Part shown: positions 17,859-28,721 of the stretch, one piece after another
How positions within the stretch are numbered: the first letter of the stretch is position 1
Layout of the letters: every line of letters starts with the position of its first letter
Assembly: GCF_002930615.1 (NCBI RefSeq)
Contig: NZ_PSNX01000016.1
Coordinates: 42,265 to 106,264, forward strand
Reading direction: 5' to 3'
Origin: Caldimonas caldifontis
Lineage (GTDB): Bacteria; Pseudomonadota; Gammaproteobacteria; Burkholderiales; Burkholderiaceae_C
Length of the DNA stretch: 64,000 nt
Translations under genes and position numbers: made by a program
The notes under the pieces: model-generated
What the model was told of the DNA's origin: nothing
Databases searched by the model: none
What the model saw: the letters and a program-made list of their open reading frames with translations, nothing else

Positions 17859-19223
17859 TCAACGCATCGCCAGCGTCTCGATCACCGCGGTGACCACCAC
17901 CATGCACACGAGGTTGAGCGCCAGCCCGCAGCGCATCATCGTGCTCTGGGGCACCAGGCCCGTGCCGAAGACGATGGCATTGGGCGGCGTGGCCACAGGC
18001 AACATGAAGGCGCAGGAGGCGGCCACCGCGATGGCCGCCGACAGCGTGATCGGCGGCAGCCCCAGCTCGGCCCCCACACCCAGGAACAGCGGCACGAGCA
18101 GGGCGGCACTGGCGGTGTTGCTCACCAGCTCGGTCAGCATGACCACAAAGGCGATCACACCGAAGATCAGCAGATAGACCGACGCCCCCTGCACCCACAG
18201 CACCAGTTGCTCGGCCAGGAAACGGCTCGCCCCGGTGCCCCCCATCACCGCACTCAGCGTGAGACCGCCGCCAAACAGCAGCAGCACGCCCCAGTGGGCC
18301 TTGCCCTCGATGTCGTCCCAGCCCAGGCTGCCCGTGATGCACAGCGCGGCAATGGCGGCCAGCGCCACCACCGTGTCGAAGTCGGCGGTTATGCCCAGGG
18401 CTTGCGCCAGGGGAGCCCCGGCCACCCAGCCCAGCACCGTGAGCGCAAAGATCGCCACCACCGTGAGACGCTCCCGGGTCCAGGCCATCGCCAGCTTGGG
18501 CACCTCGATGCGCCCCGCCAGGCGCGGGCGCAGCATCAGGTAGAGCGTGAGCCCCATCAGCGGCAGCAGCAGGCCCACGATGGGCAGGCCGATGGACATC
18601 CAGCGCGCGAAGCTGATGTCGGCCTGCGCGGCCGCAATCGCATTGGGCGGGCTGCCCACCAGGGTGCCGATACCGCCGATGCTGGCGCTGTAGGCCAAGC
18701 CCAGCAGCACGAACATCTTCTCTGCGGTGGGTGTTGCGGCGCCCTCCTCCTGGACCTCGTCAGCGCTGAGCAGCCCGAGCGCCAGCGGCAGCATCATCGC
18801 CGCGGTGGCGGTGTTGCTGATCCACATCGACAGGAAGGCCGTGAGCACAAAGAGCAGCAGCACCGCCACCGCCCGGCGCCCGCCCGCCCAGCGCAGCACC
18901 GTCACCGCGAGCCAGCGATCCAGCCCATGACGGGCAAGTGCGGCGGCCAGCGCAAAGCCGCCCAGGAAGAGGAAGATGATCGGGTTGGCAAACTGCGCCA
19001 GCGCCTCGCGCGGCGCCAGCACCCCCATCAGGATGGCCAGCAAGGGCACCAGCAGCGCGGTGACCGTGACATGCAGCGCCTGCGTCATCCACAGCGCGCC
19101 GATGAGGGTGAAGAGGGTCAGGCCGGTGCGAAGGGCCGGCTCGGACGACCCCAGGGACCACACCAAGGCCGCAAGAGCCAGGCTGGCGAGCAAGCGCCCG
19201 CCAGAGGACAGAATCATCGACAT
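17859..19223 (-). CDS. DASS/SLC13 family anion:sodium symporter
   Basis: 454 residues from the ATG at 19223. About 11-12 membrane segments. Two SNT substrate/sodium-binding motifs are visible: WISNTATAAMMLPLA in the first half and ELVSNTASAALLVPLF in the second, plus GSPPNAIAAA and ATPPNAIVFGTG hairpin motifs. This repeat is diagnostic of the divalent anion:Na+ symporters that carry dicarboxylates or sulfate. Which anion is moved is not evident. The gene stands alone, transcribed toward viaA. Confidence 0.88.
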   Translation of the reverse strand: MSMILSSGGRLLASLALAALVWSLGSSEPALRTGLTLFTLIGALWMTQALHVTVTALLVPLLAILMGVLAPREALAQFANPIIFLFLGGFALAAALARHGLDRWLAVTVLRWAGGRRAVAVLLLFVLTAFLSMWISNTATAAMMLPLALGLLSADEVQEEGAATPTAEKMFVLLGLAYSASIGGIGTLVGSPPNAIAAAQADISFARWMSIGLPIVGLLLPLMGLTLYLMLRPRLAGRIEVPKLAMAWTRERLTVVAIFALTVLGWVAGAPLAQALGITADFDTVVALAAIAALCITGSLGWDDIEGKAHWGVLLLFGGGLTLSAVMGGTGASRFLAEQLVLWVQGASVYLLIFGVIAFVVMLTELVSNTASAALLVPLFLGVGAELGLPPITLSAAIAVAASCAFMLPVATPPNAIVFGTGLVPQSTMMRCGLALNLVCMVVVTAVIETLAMR

Positions 19224-19321
19224 GGGCAAGGGCCGCCACCGGGTGGCGCGGCATCATCGGAACCGCGCAAGGATACGCGCGGCAAGCGCCCCGAAGGCTG
19301 AAGCCCCAGCGGGCTGCTGCG

Positions 19322-20020
19322 TCAGCTTGAAGTCGGCCTGCGCTTCAGCGAGGTCGCGATGCACCACTGCGCCGCCCAGTAGGTGGACAGCACCCACAGC
19401 GACGCCTCCGGCAGCGGATCGAGGAACTTGTTGATCGCCAGCAGGGTGTCGGAGCTGATGAAGAGCAAACCGCCCAGCGCCGCGTAACCGGCTTCGCGCG
19501 ACAGCGGGGCCGTGCCTTCGCACAGCCACCAGGTGGCCGCCTGCGCCGCCATGGCGGCCAGGCAGACCACATAGGCCACCACCGGGATCTGCAGCGCCCC
19601 GGGCACGCCCGGCCACAACTGGGCCAGCAGCGCCGCGCTCACCGCGGCATAGAAGATCCAGGGCTGCCACACAGACGCCAGGCGCGTGGTGGACGTGAAG
19701 GCCACCAGGTAGGCCAGGTGGGCCAGCAGAAAGGCCACCAGCCCGGCCACGAAACCGCCCGGCCACATGAGCGCGATGTCACCGGCCAGCGAGAACACCA
19801 GCCCCACCAGCACCCAGGTGCGACGCCGCGGCACATCGCCGGTGCGCGACCAGGCATAGGCAATGATGAGGACAGTGGTGAGCGGCTTGAAGACGAAGCG
19901 CAGGATCTCGGCATCGAGCGCATTCGGCCCGCTGAAGATGGCCAGCAGGGCACTGGCCACCAGCACCCAGGGCAGGGTGTAGCGCCAGGCGGTGGCCCAG
20001 AAATGGGAAGGATGGTTCAT
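19322..20020 (-). CDS. YhhN family membrane protein (lysoplasmalogenase-like)
   Basis: 232 residues with about eight membrane segments. Typical YhhN features are FKPLTTVLIIAYAW early, FSLAGDIALMWPGGFVAGLVAFLLAHLAYL in the middle (the Gly-Asp and His are conserved family positions) and GGLLFISSDTLLAINKF near the end. Eukaryotic relatives hydrolyse lysoplasmalogens; the bacterial role is less certain. The gene is followed by the DASS transporter 98 bases on. No clear ribosome site precedes the ATG. Confidence 0.8.
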   Translation of the reverse strand: MNHPSHFWATAWRYTLPWVLVASALLAIFSGPNALDAEILRFVFKPLTTVLIIAYAWSRTGDVPRRRTWVLVGLVFSLAGDIALMWPGGFVAGLVAFLLAHLAYLVAFTSTTRLASVWQPWIFYAAVSAALLAQLWPGVPGALQIPVVAYVVCLAAMAAQAATWWLCEGTAPLSREAGYAALGGLLFISSDTLLAINKFLDPLPEASLWVLSTYWAAQWCIATSLKRRPTSS

Positions 20021-20104
20021 GGAGGGCGATTCTGCGGTGCTGAACCGAGCCTCGCCACTGGGGGTCGCCCGATGGCACTCTGCGAAATCGGTTGATAGCC
20101 CGCG

Positions 20105-20359
20105 TCAGTAGTGATACCGCAACTGCGCCACGAGCAAGGCATCACCTTCCACTTTGTAGACCATGCGGTGCTCCTCCGTGATGCGGCGCGACCAGAAGCC
20201 AGCCAGGGCGTGTTTCAGGGGCTCGGGCTTGCCCACGCCACCGAAGGGTTCGCGCTGGGTTTCGCGGATGAGCTTGTTGATGCGCTCCAGCATGCGACGG
20301 TCCTGCGTCTGCCAGTAGAGGTAGTCCTCCCAGGCGGCCTCGGCAAAGACCAGCTTCAC
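20105..20359 (-). CDS. yoeB: YoeB toxin (mRNA endonuclease)
   Basis: 84 residues, the exact length of E. coli YoeB. The active-site residues fall at the same numbers: E46 (KPEPLKH), R65 (EEHRMVYKV), H83 and Y84 at the C-terminus (RYHY). YoeB binds the ribosome and cuts mRNA in the A site when its antitoxin is degraded. The start is a GTG that overlaps the antitoxin stop (GTGA), so translation is coupled. The gene has no visible damage. Confidence 0.92.
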   Translation of the reverse strand: MKLVFAEAAWEDYLYWQTQDRRMLERINKLIRETQREPFGGVGKPEPLKHALAGFWSRRITEEHRMVYKVEGDALLVAQLRYHY

Positions 20360-20607
20360 TCGACCAGCCCGCGTTCCTGGCCACCCCCGGATGACAACTC
20401 CATCACCGCATTCAACAGCCGCCGCGCATTGGCCGGGCTGCGCAACAGATAGGCCGTCTCTTCGAGCGACTGGTAGTCCTCCAACGACAGCATCACCACC
20501 GACTGCTGGCCGCTGCGGGTGATGATCACGGGTTCGTGGTCGTTGCACACCCGGTCCATCGTGCTGGCCAGGTGGGCGCGAGCGGCAGAATAGGTGATGG
20601 CATCCAT
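20356..20607 (-). CDS. yefM: YefM antitoxin
   Basis: 83 residues starting MDAITYSAARAHLASTMDRV, the Phd/YefM fold start, with the middle IITRSGQQSVVMLSLEDYQSLEETAYLLRSP typical of YefM. The N-terminal part dimerises and binds DNA; the C-terminal tail neutralises YoeB. The ATG at 20607 has a strong ribosome site (AAAGGAG); an upstream in-frame start at 20637 lies in the operator and is unlikely. It represses its own operon through the TGTACA repeats immediately upstream. Confidence 0.9.
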   Translation of the reverse strand: MDAITYSAARAHLASTMDRVCNDHEPVIITRSGQQSVVMLSLEDYQSLEETAYLLRSPANARRLLNAVMELSSGGGQERGLVE

Positions 20608-20618
20608 GCGAACTCCTT

Positions 20619-20636
20619 TGTACAGGATATTGTACA
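20619..20636 (-). promoter_or_regulatory. YefM operator: two TGTACA palindromes
   Basis: TGTACA occurs at 20619-20624 and 20631-20636, centres 12 bases apart, 11 bases upstream of the yefM start codon. The E. coli yefM-yoeB operator is built from TGTACA cores with the same 12-base centre spacing, so this is very probably the autoregulatory site. A possible -10 (TACAAT, minus strand, 20634-20629) lies in the distal repeat. Confidence 0.8.
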
Positions 20637-20686
20637 TATGAAGCGCAGCGCTTGCTGACCCCGCATTCCAACAACCACATCAGGCC

Positions 20687-21034
20687 ATGGCATTCTCAGT
20701 ACTCGAACTCAAGCGCTGGGAACGCGATCTGGACGCCTTCCTGGCCAGGCGGCGCCCGCCACCCAGCATCCGGAACGAGCTCGATGTGGGCTATCGCATT
20801 GACAAGCAGAGCATCGAGATCGTCGAGATCCGCCCCGACTGGCACGACCCCGGCACGATGCACGAGCGTCCGTTCGCCAGGATCACCTATGTGCGTTCAG
20901 GGTCCTACTGGAAGCTGTACTGGATGCGCGCGAGTTTGAAGTGGCACAGCTATGAGCCACAGGCCACGACACGGCATCTGAGCGAAGCGCTGGATGCCAT
21001 CGATCGCGACGACTACTGCTGCTTCTTCGGCTGA
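20687..21034 (+). CDS. DUF3024 family protein
   Basis: 115 residues. The IEIVEIRPDWHDPGTMHERP segment and the end (VRSGSYWKLYWMRASLKWHSYEP, then the C-terminal DDYCCFFG) match the DUF3024 family, small cytosolic proteins of unknown role often found near accessory or mobile genes. It starts 50 bases from the YefM operator and is transcribed away from the toxin-antitoxin pair. Confidence 0.75.
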   Translation: MAFSVLELKRWERDLDAFLARRRPPPSIRNELDVGYRIDKQSIEIVEIRPDWHDPGTMHERPFARITYVRSGSYWKLYWMRASLKWHSYEPQATTRHLSEALDAIDRDDYCCFFG

Positions 21035-21070
21035 GCGCTTTCCCCTCCTCGAACCACAACCCAAGCAGGC

Positions 21071-23122
21071 TCAGATCTGCTGGGTGCCCCGCTCTGCCGC
21101 CCGCTTCGCAAACTCCGCACGCAGGGCCTTGAGCTTTTCGCGCGGGTCTTCCTTCATGGTCTTCTCGTCCAGCTTCATTTCGCCGATGAAGCGGCTGGGA
21201 ATGCCGGTCACGAACTCACGGCCCTTCTTGCGGCGCTTGAGGGTGCTCACCACCAGCGTGGTGCGCGCACGCGTGATGCCCACATACATCAGCCGGCGCT
21301 CCTCTTCCAGGCGCTGTGGCGTCATGTCCTCGTCTTCGCTCTTGAAGGGCAGCAGGCCCTCGTTGATGCCGGCCAGCACCACGTGCGGCCACTCCAGGCC
21401 CTTGGAGGCGTGCAGCGTGGACAGCGTCACGACGTTGGTGTCGCCGCCGCGCTCGGCCAGGCTCAGGATGACCGAGATGGTCTGCGCCACGTCGAGCACG
21501 CTCTGGCGTTCGGTCTCGGTCGTGGTCCCACCTTCGGTCTGCAGTTCACCGCCACAGCGCCGCGCGATCCAGTCGATGAAGTCGAGCACGTTCTGCCAGC
21601 GGCTGGCAGCCAGCTTCTCGTTGTCTTCTCCATCATAGAGGTGCTGCTCGTAGCCGATGTCCTTGAGCCACTCCATCAGCGCCGGCTTGGCCGCCTCGGC
21701 ACCCACGGTGTGGCGGAAGCGGTGCTCCAGGTCGTTCACATAACGGCCGAACTCGTGCAGCGCCCCGATGGCACGCGCGCTCACCGCGCTGGACAGGGAA
21801 TCGGCGAACAGCGCCTCGAACAGGCTCACGCGCCACTTGCCTGCGAACTCGCCCAGCTGCGCCAGCGTCTGGTGGCCGATGCCGCGCTTGGGCGTGGTCA
21901 CCGCGCGCAGGAAGGCGGGGTCGTCGTCGTTGTTCACCAGCAGGCGCAGCCAGGCGCACAGGTCCTTGATCTCGGCGCGGTCGAAGAAGCTCTGCCCGCC
22001 CGACACCTTGTAGGGGATGTTCGCGCGGCGCAGCGCCTGCTCCAGCACACGGGCCTGGTGATTGGCGCGGTAGAGGATGGCGAAGTCGCTCCACTGGACC
22101 TCGCCGCCCTGCGCCCGCAGTCCCTGGATGCGCGCCACCGCACGCTCGGCCTCGTGCTCCTCGTTGTCGCACTCCAGCACGCGCACCGGCTCGCCCTCGC
22201 CGAACTCGCTCCACAGCTTCTTCTCGAAAATCTTGGGGTTGGCCGCGATCACGTGGTTGGCCGCGCGCAGGATGGCGCCGGTGGAGCGGTAGTTCTGCTC
22301 CAGCGGGATCACCTTGAGTTGCGGATAGTCCTGCGGCAGGCGCTTGAGGTTCTCGATGGTGGCGCCGCGCCAGCCGTAGATCGACTGGTCGTCGTCGCCC
22401 ACCGCGGTGAACATGCCGCGCTCGCCCACCAGGGCCTTGAGCAGTTCGTACTGCACGGTGTTGGTGTCCTGGTATTCGTCCACCAGCACGTAGCGCAGGG
22501 TGTCCTGCCACTTGGCGCGGGCCTCGGCGTCGCGTTGCAGCAGCTTGAGCGGCAGGCTGATCAGGTCGTCGAAGTCCACCGCCTGGTAGGCCACGAGGCG
22601 TTCTTCATAAAGCTTCATCACGCGCGCGGCCACACGTTCGTCGTCGTCCTGGGCCACCTGGGCCGCTCCGTCGCCGTCGAGCCCCTGGTTCTTCCACAGG
22701 CTGATGGTCCACTGCCAGCGCCGCGCCGTGGCCGCGTCGGTGGTGCCGCCGGCATCGCGCAGGATGGACAGCACGTCGTCGCTGTCGAGGATGGAGAACT
22801 TTTCCTTCAGCCCCAGGCGCGGGCCGTCGGTGCGCAGCATGCGCACGCCCAGGCTGTGGAAGGTGCTGATCACCAGGTGCTGCGCTGCTTTGGCGCCCAC
22901 CAGGCCGCGGGCGCGCTCGCGCATCTCCTCGGCCGCCTTGTTGGTGAAGGTGATGGCTGCGATCTGGCCCGGCGCGTAGCCGGCCTGCAGCAGCCGCGCG
23001 ATCTTGTGGGTGATCACCCGCGTCTTGCCCGAGCCTGCTCCGGCCAGCACGAGGCAAGGCCCTTGCAAGTAGTGGACGGCTTCGAGCTGGGCGGGGTTGA
23101 GGGACGGCGGGGCGGACGACAC
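21071..23122 (-). CDS. rep: Rep/UvrD family ATP-dependent DNA helicase
   Basis: 683 residues. Superfamily 1A helicase motifs are in order: motif I GAGSGKTR (28-35), Ia ITFTNKAAEEMRERA, II VLVDEYQDTN, III AVGDDDQSIYGWRGA, IV LEQNYRSTGAILRAAN, then VTLSTLHASKGLEWPHV and EERRLMYVGITRAR near the end. Length and order fit Rep, which moves 3'-5' and helps forks past bound proteins; UvrD is the other possibility. The start is a GTG. It is transcribed divergently from the AEC permease. Confidence 0.88.
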   Translation of the reverse strand: MSSAPPSLNPAQLEAVHYLQGPCLVLAGAGSGKTRVITHKIARLLQAGYAPGQIAAITFTNKAAEEMRERARGLVGAKAAQHLVISTFHSLGVRMLRTDGPRLGLKEKFSILDSDDVLSILRDAGGTTDAATARRWQWTISLWKNQGLDGDGAAQVAQDDDERVAARVMKLYEERLVAYQAVDFDDLISLPLKLLQRDAEARAKWQDTLRYVLVDEYQDTNTVQYELLKALVGERGMFTAVGDDDQSIYGWRGATIENLKRLPQDYPQLKVIPLEQNYRSTGAILRAANHVIAANPKIFEKKLWSEFGEGEPVRVLECDNEEHEAERAVARIQGLRAQGGEVQWSDFAILYRANHQARVLEQALRRANIPYKVSGGQSFFDRAEIKDLCAWLRLLVNNDDDPAFLRAVTTPKRGIGHQTLAQLGEFAGKWRVSLFEALFADSLSSAVSARAIGALHEFGRYVNDLEHRFRHTVGAEAAKPALMEWLKDIGYEQHLYDGEDNEKLAASRWQNVLDFIDWIARRCGGELQTEGGTTTETERQSVLDVAQTISVILSLAERGGDTNVVTLSTLHASKGLEWPHVVLAGINEGLLPFKSEDEDMTPQRLEEERRLMYVGITRARTTLVVSTLKRRKKGREFVTGIPSRFIGEMKLDEKTMKEDPREKLKALRAEFAKRAAERGTQQI

Positions 23123-23200
23123 GGGGCGCCATGATACCGGCCGGCTTTTTCAGGCGGGCGTCAGGCAGACCCCGCGCCGGCTTGAGATACTGCGCGCCGC

Positions 23201-24160
23201 ATGCAAGCGATCTTCGAAGTCACCTTCCCCTTCTTCGCCCTGGTGCTGTGCGGCTACCTCGCCGCGCGCCGGGGCGTGCTGCCTGAGGCGGCGATTCCCG
23301 GGCTGAACATCTTCGTGCTCTTCTTTGCGCTGCCGTGCATGCTGTTCCGCTTTGGCGCGAGCACCCCCTTTGCCGAGCTGGTCAACCCGGTGTGGCTGGG
23401 GCTGTACATCGCCTGCGCGCTGCTCATCGTCTTCGTCACCGTGGCCCAGTCGCTGGCCAGCGGCGTGAACCTGAAGGACTCGGCCTTCGGCGCCCTGGTG
23501 GCGGCCTTCCCCAACACCGGCTTCATGGGCGTGCCGCTCATCGTGGCGCTGATGGGCGAGCGCGCGGCCGGCCCCGTCATCGTCACCATCCTGGCCGACC
23601 TTTTCGTCACCAGCTCGATCTGCCTGGCCCTGGCCCAGAGTGGCGGCGGCCACTGGCGCGAAAGCCTGGGCAAGGCCCTGCGCGGGGCGCTGAGCAACCC
23701 GCTGCCCTGGTCAATCGCTGCGGGCGCGGCGGTGTCACTGATGCAGATTGGCCTGCCCGGCCCGGTGGACCGCATGATCGGCATGCTGGGCAACGCGGCG
23801 TCGCCCGTGGCGCTGTTCACCATCGGTGCCGTGCTGTGGCGCTCGCAGAAGGCCCTGAGCCGCCCCACGCCGGTGTCCGACTACGCCCCCATCGTCTTCA
23901 TCAAGCTGGTGGTGCACCCGCTGCTGGTGCTGGCCGCCGGCCTGGTGGCCTTGCGCCTGGGGTTGCCGCTCGACAGCTTTGCCCTCACCGCCCTGGTGCT
24001 GGCCGCCGCCCTGCCCTCGGCCAGCAACGTCTCCCTGCTGGCCGAGCGGTTTCACGCCGACAACGGACGCATCGCCCGCATCATCCTGTGGTCCACGGCC
24101 CTGGCCTTCCTCAGCTTTTCGCTGGCCGTGCGGCTGTTCGGTGTGACGCCGGGCGCCTGA
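23201..24160 (+). CDS. AEC family transporter
   Basis: 319 residues with about ten membrane segments. The start FEVTFPFFALVLCGYLAARRGVLPE and later GALVAAFPNTGFMGVPLIVALMG and ALVLAAALPSASNVSLLAERF are typical of the auxin efflux carrier-like permeases, which in bacteria often carry malate, malonate or other small acids. Substrate unknown. The reading frame ends a few bases before the AT-richer region that precedes katG. Confidence 0.85.
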   Translation: MQAIFEVTFPFFALVLCGYLAARRGVLPEAAIPGLNIFVLFFALPCMLFRFGASTPFAELVNPVWLGLYIACALLIVFVTVAQSLASGVNLKDSAFGALVAAFPNTGFMGVPLIVALMGERAAGPVIVTILADLFVTSSICLALAQSGGGHWRESLGKALRGALSNPLPWSIAAGAAVSLMQIGLPGPVDRMIGMLGNAASPVALFTIGAVLWRSQKALSRPTPVSDYAPIVFIKLVVHPLLVLAAGLVALRLGLPLDSFALTALVLAAALPSASNVSLLAERFHADNGRIARIILWSTALAFLSFSLAVRLFGVTPGA

Positions 24161-24162
24161 AA

Positions 24163-24199
24163 ATAGCTTCACGCTATTTGTCACATCAGGAAGATTGAT
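24163..24199 (+). promoter_or_regulatory. Possible OxyR binding site upstream of katG
   Basis: The tetranucleotides ATAG, CTAT, ATCA and TGAT occur at 24163, 24174, 24185 and 24196, exactly 11 bases apart. This is the spacing of the OxyR site (ATAG-N7-CTAT-N7-ATAG-N7-CTAT); the first two are perfect and the last two are half matches. The first pair is part of a 7-base inverted repeat (AAATAGC / GCTATTT, 24161-24179). It lies about 240 bases ahead of katG, which OxyR controls in many proteobacteria. The repeat could instead be a weak terminator for the AEC gene. Confidence 0.4.
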
Positions 24200-24287
24200 T
24201 TCCCCTAAGCGCGTCGGGCGCCTATCCTTTTAATTGTTGTCGTTGATTGACACAACAAGGCCGATAGTCATCAGAGAGGAGACCGCC

Positions 24288-24338
24288 ATGTTCGACGCCA
24301 TCCTTGAAGTCCTGGCCGCCCTGGCGGAAGCTGTCTGA
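24288..24338 (+). CDS. Tiny ORF (16 residues) ahead of katG
   Basis: ATG preceded by a strong ribosome site (AGAGGAGA ending seven bases before it). It codes for MFDAILEVLAALAEAV and then TGA, an amphipathic helix with acidic residues spaced three to four apart. The end overlaps a duplicated CTGTCTGA (24331-24346). It lies 80 bases before katG on the same strand. It could be a translated leader that affects katG or a small protein of its own; nothing proves expression. Confidence 0.4.
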   Translation: MFDAILEVLAALAEAV

Positions 24339-24346
24339 CTGTCTGA

Positions 24347-26566
<2,220 letters not shown>

Positions 26567-26580
26567 GATTTTGCCCACTG

Positions 26581-26609
26581 CAACGCAGGGCCTTTGTGGC
26601 CCTGCGTTG
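26581..26609 (+). terminator. Hairpin after katG
   Basis: A perfect 12-base stem (CAACGCAGGGCC / GGCCCTGCGTTG) with a five-base loop lies 14 bases beyond the katG stop. There is no T-run after it. It probably marks the end of the katG transcript. Its 3' arm overlaps a TTGACA (26607-26612). Confidence 0.65.
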
Positions 26610-26636
26610 ACAGTGAGCCCCCGAATCGCCAACACT
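26607..26636 (+). promoter_or_regulatory. Possible promoter of the leu leader
   Basis: A perfect -35 hexamer TTGACA (26607-26612) is followed after 18 bases by a poor -10 (AACACT, 26631-26636). Transcription from here would start only a few bases before the leader ATG at 26645, so the pair is doubtful. Confidence 0.3.
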
Positions 26637-26644
26637 GAAGCCAT

Positions 26645-26770
26645 ATGTTCACCGCCACGACCTCCCTGCTGCTACTAGCGCTACTGGCCGCCACCGTGCT
26701 GGCTGGTATGGGTCGTGCCCGGTCCCTCAAGCCGCGTCGAGTCCGCATCAAGGACACCCCGCGTCGCTGA
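26645..26770 (+). CDS. Leucine-rich leader peptide ahead of leuA
   Basis: 41 residues: [21 protein letters not shown] and then a basic tail ending KDTPRR. Codons 8-11 and 13-14 are leucine in the order CTG CTG CTA CTA (GCG) CTA CTG. CTA is a rare codon in such GC-rich DNA and is used three times in a row of six. A perfect intrinsic terminator begins 21 bases after the stop, and leuA follows. This is the layout of a leuL-type attenuator, where ribosome stalling at Leu codons decides whether the terminator forms. The alternative is a small single-pass membrane protein. Confidence 0.6.
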   Translation: MFTATTSLLLLALLAATVLAGMGRARSLKPRRVRIKDTPRR

Positions 26771-26791
26771 ACATCCCGGTTCCTCCCACAC

Positions 26792-26824
26792 AAAGGCCAG
26801 CTTCCCAGCTGGCCTTTTTGTTTT
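26792..26824 (+). terminator. Intrinsic terminator/attenuator upstream of leuA
   Basis: An 11-base perfect stem (AAAGGCCAGCT / AGCTGGCCTTT) with loop TCCC and a following T-run (TTTTTGTTTT). It lies between the leucine-rich leader ORF and leuA, 32 bases before the leuA start. The 5' arm can also pair with GCTGGC at 26698-26703 or CTGGCC at 26684-26689 inside the leader, which would give an antiterminator just after the Leu codons. Confidence 0.8.
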
Positions 26825-26855
26825 CCGTCGATCTTTCTGCCATCCGAGGCCCACC

Positions 26856-28562
26856 ATGCTCCAGCACCCTGAACGCAAGTACCGCCCCTTCGCCCCGGTG
26901 AACCTGCCCGACCGCACCTGGCCGAACCGGGTCATCACGAAGCCGCCCATCTGGATGAGCACCGACCTGCGCGACGGCAACCAGGCCCTGTTCGAGCCCA
27001 TGGACGGCCCCACCAAGCTGCGCCTCTTCCAACTGCTGGTGCGCATCGGCTTCAAGGAGATCGAGGTGGGCTTCCCCTCGGCGTCCCAGACCGACTTCGA
27101 CTTCGTGCGCAAGCTCATCGAGGAAGACCTCATCCCCGAGGACGTGACCATCGAGGTGCTGACCCAGGCCCGCGAAGACCTGATCGCACGCACCTTCGAG
27201 TCGCTGCGCGGCGCGCCGCGTGCCATCGTGCACCTGTACAACGCCACCGCGCCGGCCTTCCGCCGCATCGTCTTCCACATGAGCCCGGCCGAAGTGCGCG
27301 AGCTGGCCGTGCACAACGCCACGCTCGTGAAGCAGTACGCCGCGCGCCAGCCCGAGACGCAATGGACCTTCCAGTACAGCCCCGAGGTGTTCAGCGGCAC
27401 CGAGCTGGAGGTGGCCAAGGATGTGGTCGATGCCGTGATGGACGTGTGGCAGCCCACGCCGCAGCACAAGGCCATCGTCAACCTGCCGGCCACGGTGGAG
27501 ATGAGCACGCCCAACATCTACGCCGACCAGATCGAGTGGATGCACCGGCACCTGAAGCGCCGCGACAGCCTCGTGCTGAGCGTGCACCCGCACAACGACC
27601 GCGGCACCGCCGTGGCAGCCGCTGAACTGGCGGTGATGGCCGGCGCCGACCGCGTCGAGGGCTGCCTCTTCGGCAATGGCGAGCGCACCGGCAACGTCGA
27701 CCTCGTCACGCTCGCGCTCAACCTCTACAGCCAGGGCGTGCACCCGGGGCTCGACTTCTCGCAGATCAACGAAGTGGCCCGCACCGTGGAGGACTGCACC
27801 CAGCTGCCCATCCACCCGCGTCACCCCTACGTGGGCGACCTGGTCTTCACCGCCTTCTCGGGCTCGCACCAGGACGCCATCAAGAAAGGCTTCGCGGCGC
27901 AGCAGCCGGATGCGATCTGGGAAGTGCCCTACCTGCCCATCGACCCGGCCGACGTGGGCCGCAGCTACGACTCGGTGGTGCGCGTGAACAGCCAGTCGGG
28001 CAAGGGCGGCATCGCCTTCCTGCTGGAAACCGCCCACGGCCTGGTGATGCCACGCCGCGCCCAGGTGGAGTTCAGCGCCGTGGTGCAGCAGGTGGCCGAC
28101 GCGACAGGCGGTGAGCTCACCGCCGCACAGCTGTGGGATCTGTTCCAGCAGGAATACCTGCGGCGCGACACGCCGGTGAAGCTCGTCGCCCATCACAGTG
28201 TGGAGGACGGCGAGCGCGTGCGCGTGCAGCTCGAGCTCGACGTGAACGGCCGCCGCGTGCGCCGCGAAGGCCTGGGCAACGGCCCGCTGGATGCGGCCGT
28301 GCACGCCCTGGGCCTGCCGCTGCGCCTTGACAGCTACGAGGAGCGCGCCATCGGCTCCGGCTCCGACGCCCGCGCCATCGCCTTTGTGGAACTGGCCCAT
28401 CCCGACATCGCTGGCACCCGCTTCGGTGTGGGGCAGGACACCAACATCGTCACCGCCTCGATCCAGGCCGTGATCTGCGGCGTGAACCGGCTGGCCGAAC
28501 GCCACCCGGCAGTGATCGACATGCTGGCCGCCGAGCTTGCCGACACGCGACGGGTGGCCTGA
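26856..28562 (+). CDS. leuA: 2-Isopropylmalate synthase (type 2)
   Basis: 568 residues. It condenses acetyl-CoA with 2-ketoisovalerate, the first step of leucine synthesis. The start [21 protein letters not shown] and [15 protein letters not shown] (catalytic Arg-Asp) mark the long LeuA2 class. The metal site HPHNDRGTA and [16 protein letters not shown] are intact. The C-terminal part (about 440-568) is the LeuA allosteric domain, ending in the conserved [16 protein letters not shown], so feedback by leucine is likely. The ATG at 26856 lies after the terminator; the longer frame would run through the hairpin. Confidence 0.93.
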   Translation: MLQHPERKYRPFAPVNLPDRTWPNRVITKPPIWMSTDLRDGNQALFEPMDGPTKLRLFQLLVRIGFKEIEVGFPSASQTDFDFVRKLIEEDLIPEDVTIEVLTQAREDLIARTFESLRGAPRAIVHLYNATAPAFRRIVFHMSPAEVRELAVHNATLVKQYAARQPETQWTFQYSPEVFSGTELEVAKDVVDAVMDVWQPTPQHKAIVNLPATVEMSTPNIYADQIEWMHRHLKRRDSLVLSVHPHNDRGTAVAAAELAVMAGADRVEGCLFGNGERTGNVDLVTLALNLYSQGVHPGLDFSQINEVARTVEDCTQLPIHPRHPYVGDLVFTAFSGSHQDAIKKGFAAQQPDAIWEVPYLPIDPADVGRSYDSVVRVNSQSGKGGIAFLLETAHGLVMPRRAQVEFSAVVQQVADATGGELTAAQLWDLFQQEYLRRDTPVKLVAHHSVEDGERVRVQLELDVNGRRVRREGLGNGPLDAAVHALGLPLRLDSYEERAIGSGSDARAIAFVELAHPDIAGTRFGVGQDTNIVTASIQAVICGVNRLAERHPAVIDMLAAELADTRRVA

Positions 28563-28721
28563 AAGGTCCCCAGCCTGTTCCGAGGTCTGTGCGCCGTGCG
28601 CCGGCATGCGGGCGAGCCCCGCTTGCCGGGCTCGAGTCGACATGGACAATACGCGCGGTCCATGCCGCGGCCGGTTGTCGGGGTCGCGATGCTTCCTCGA
28701 CACCTGTCCCACGAGACCGCC

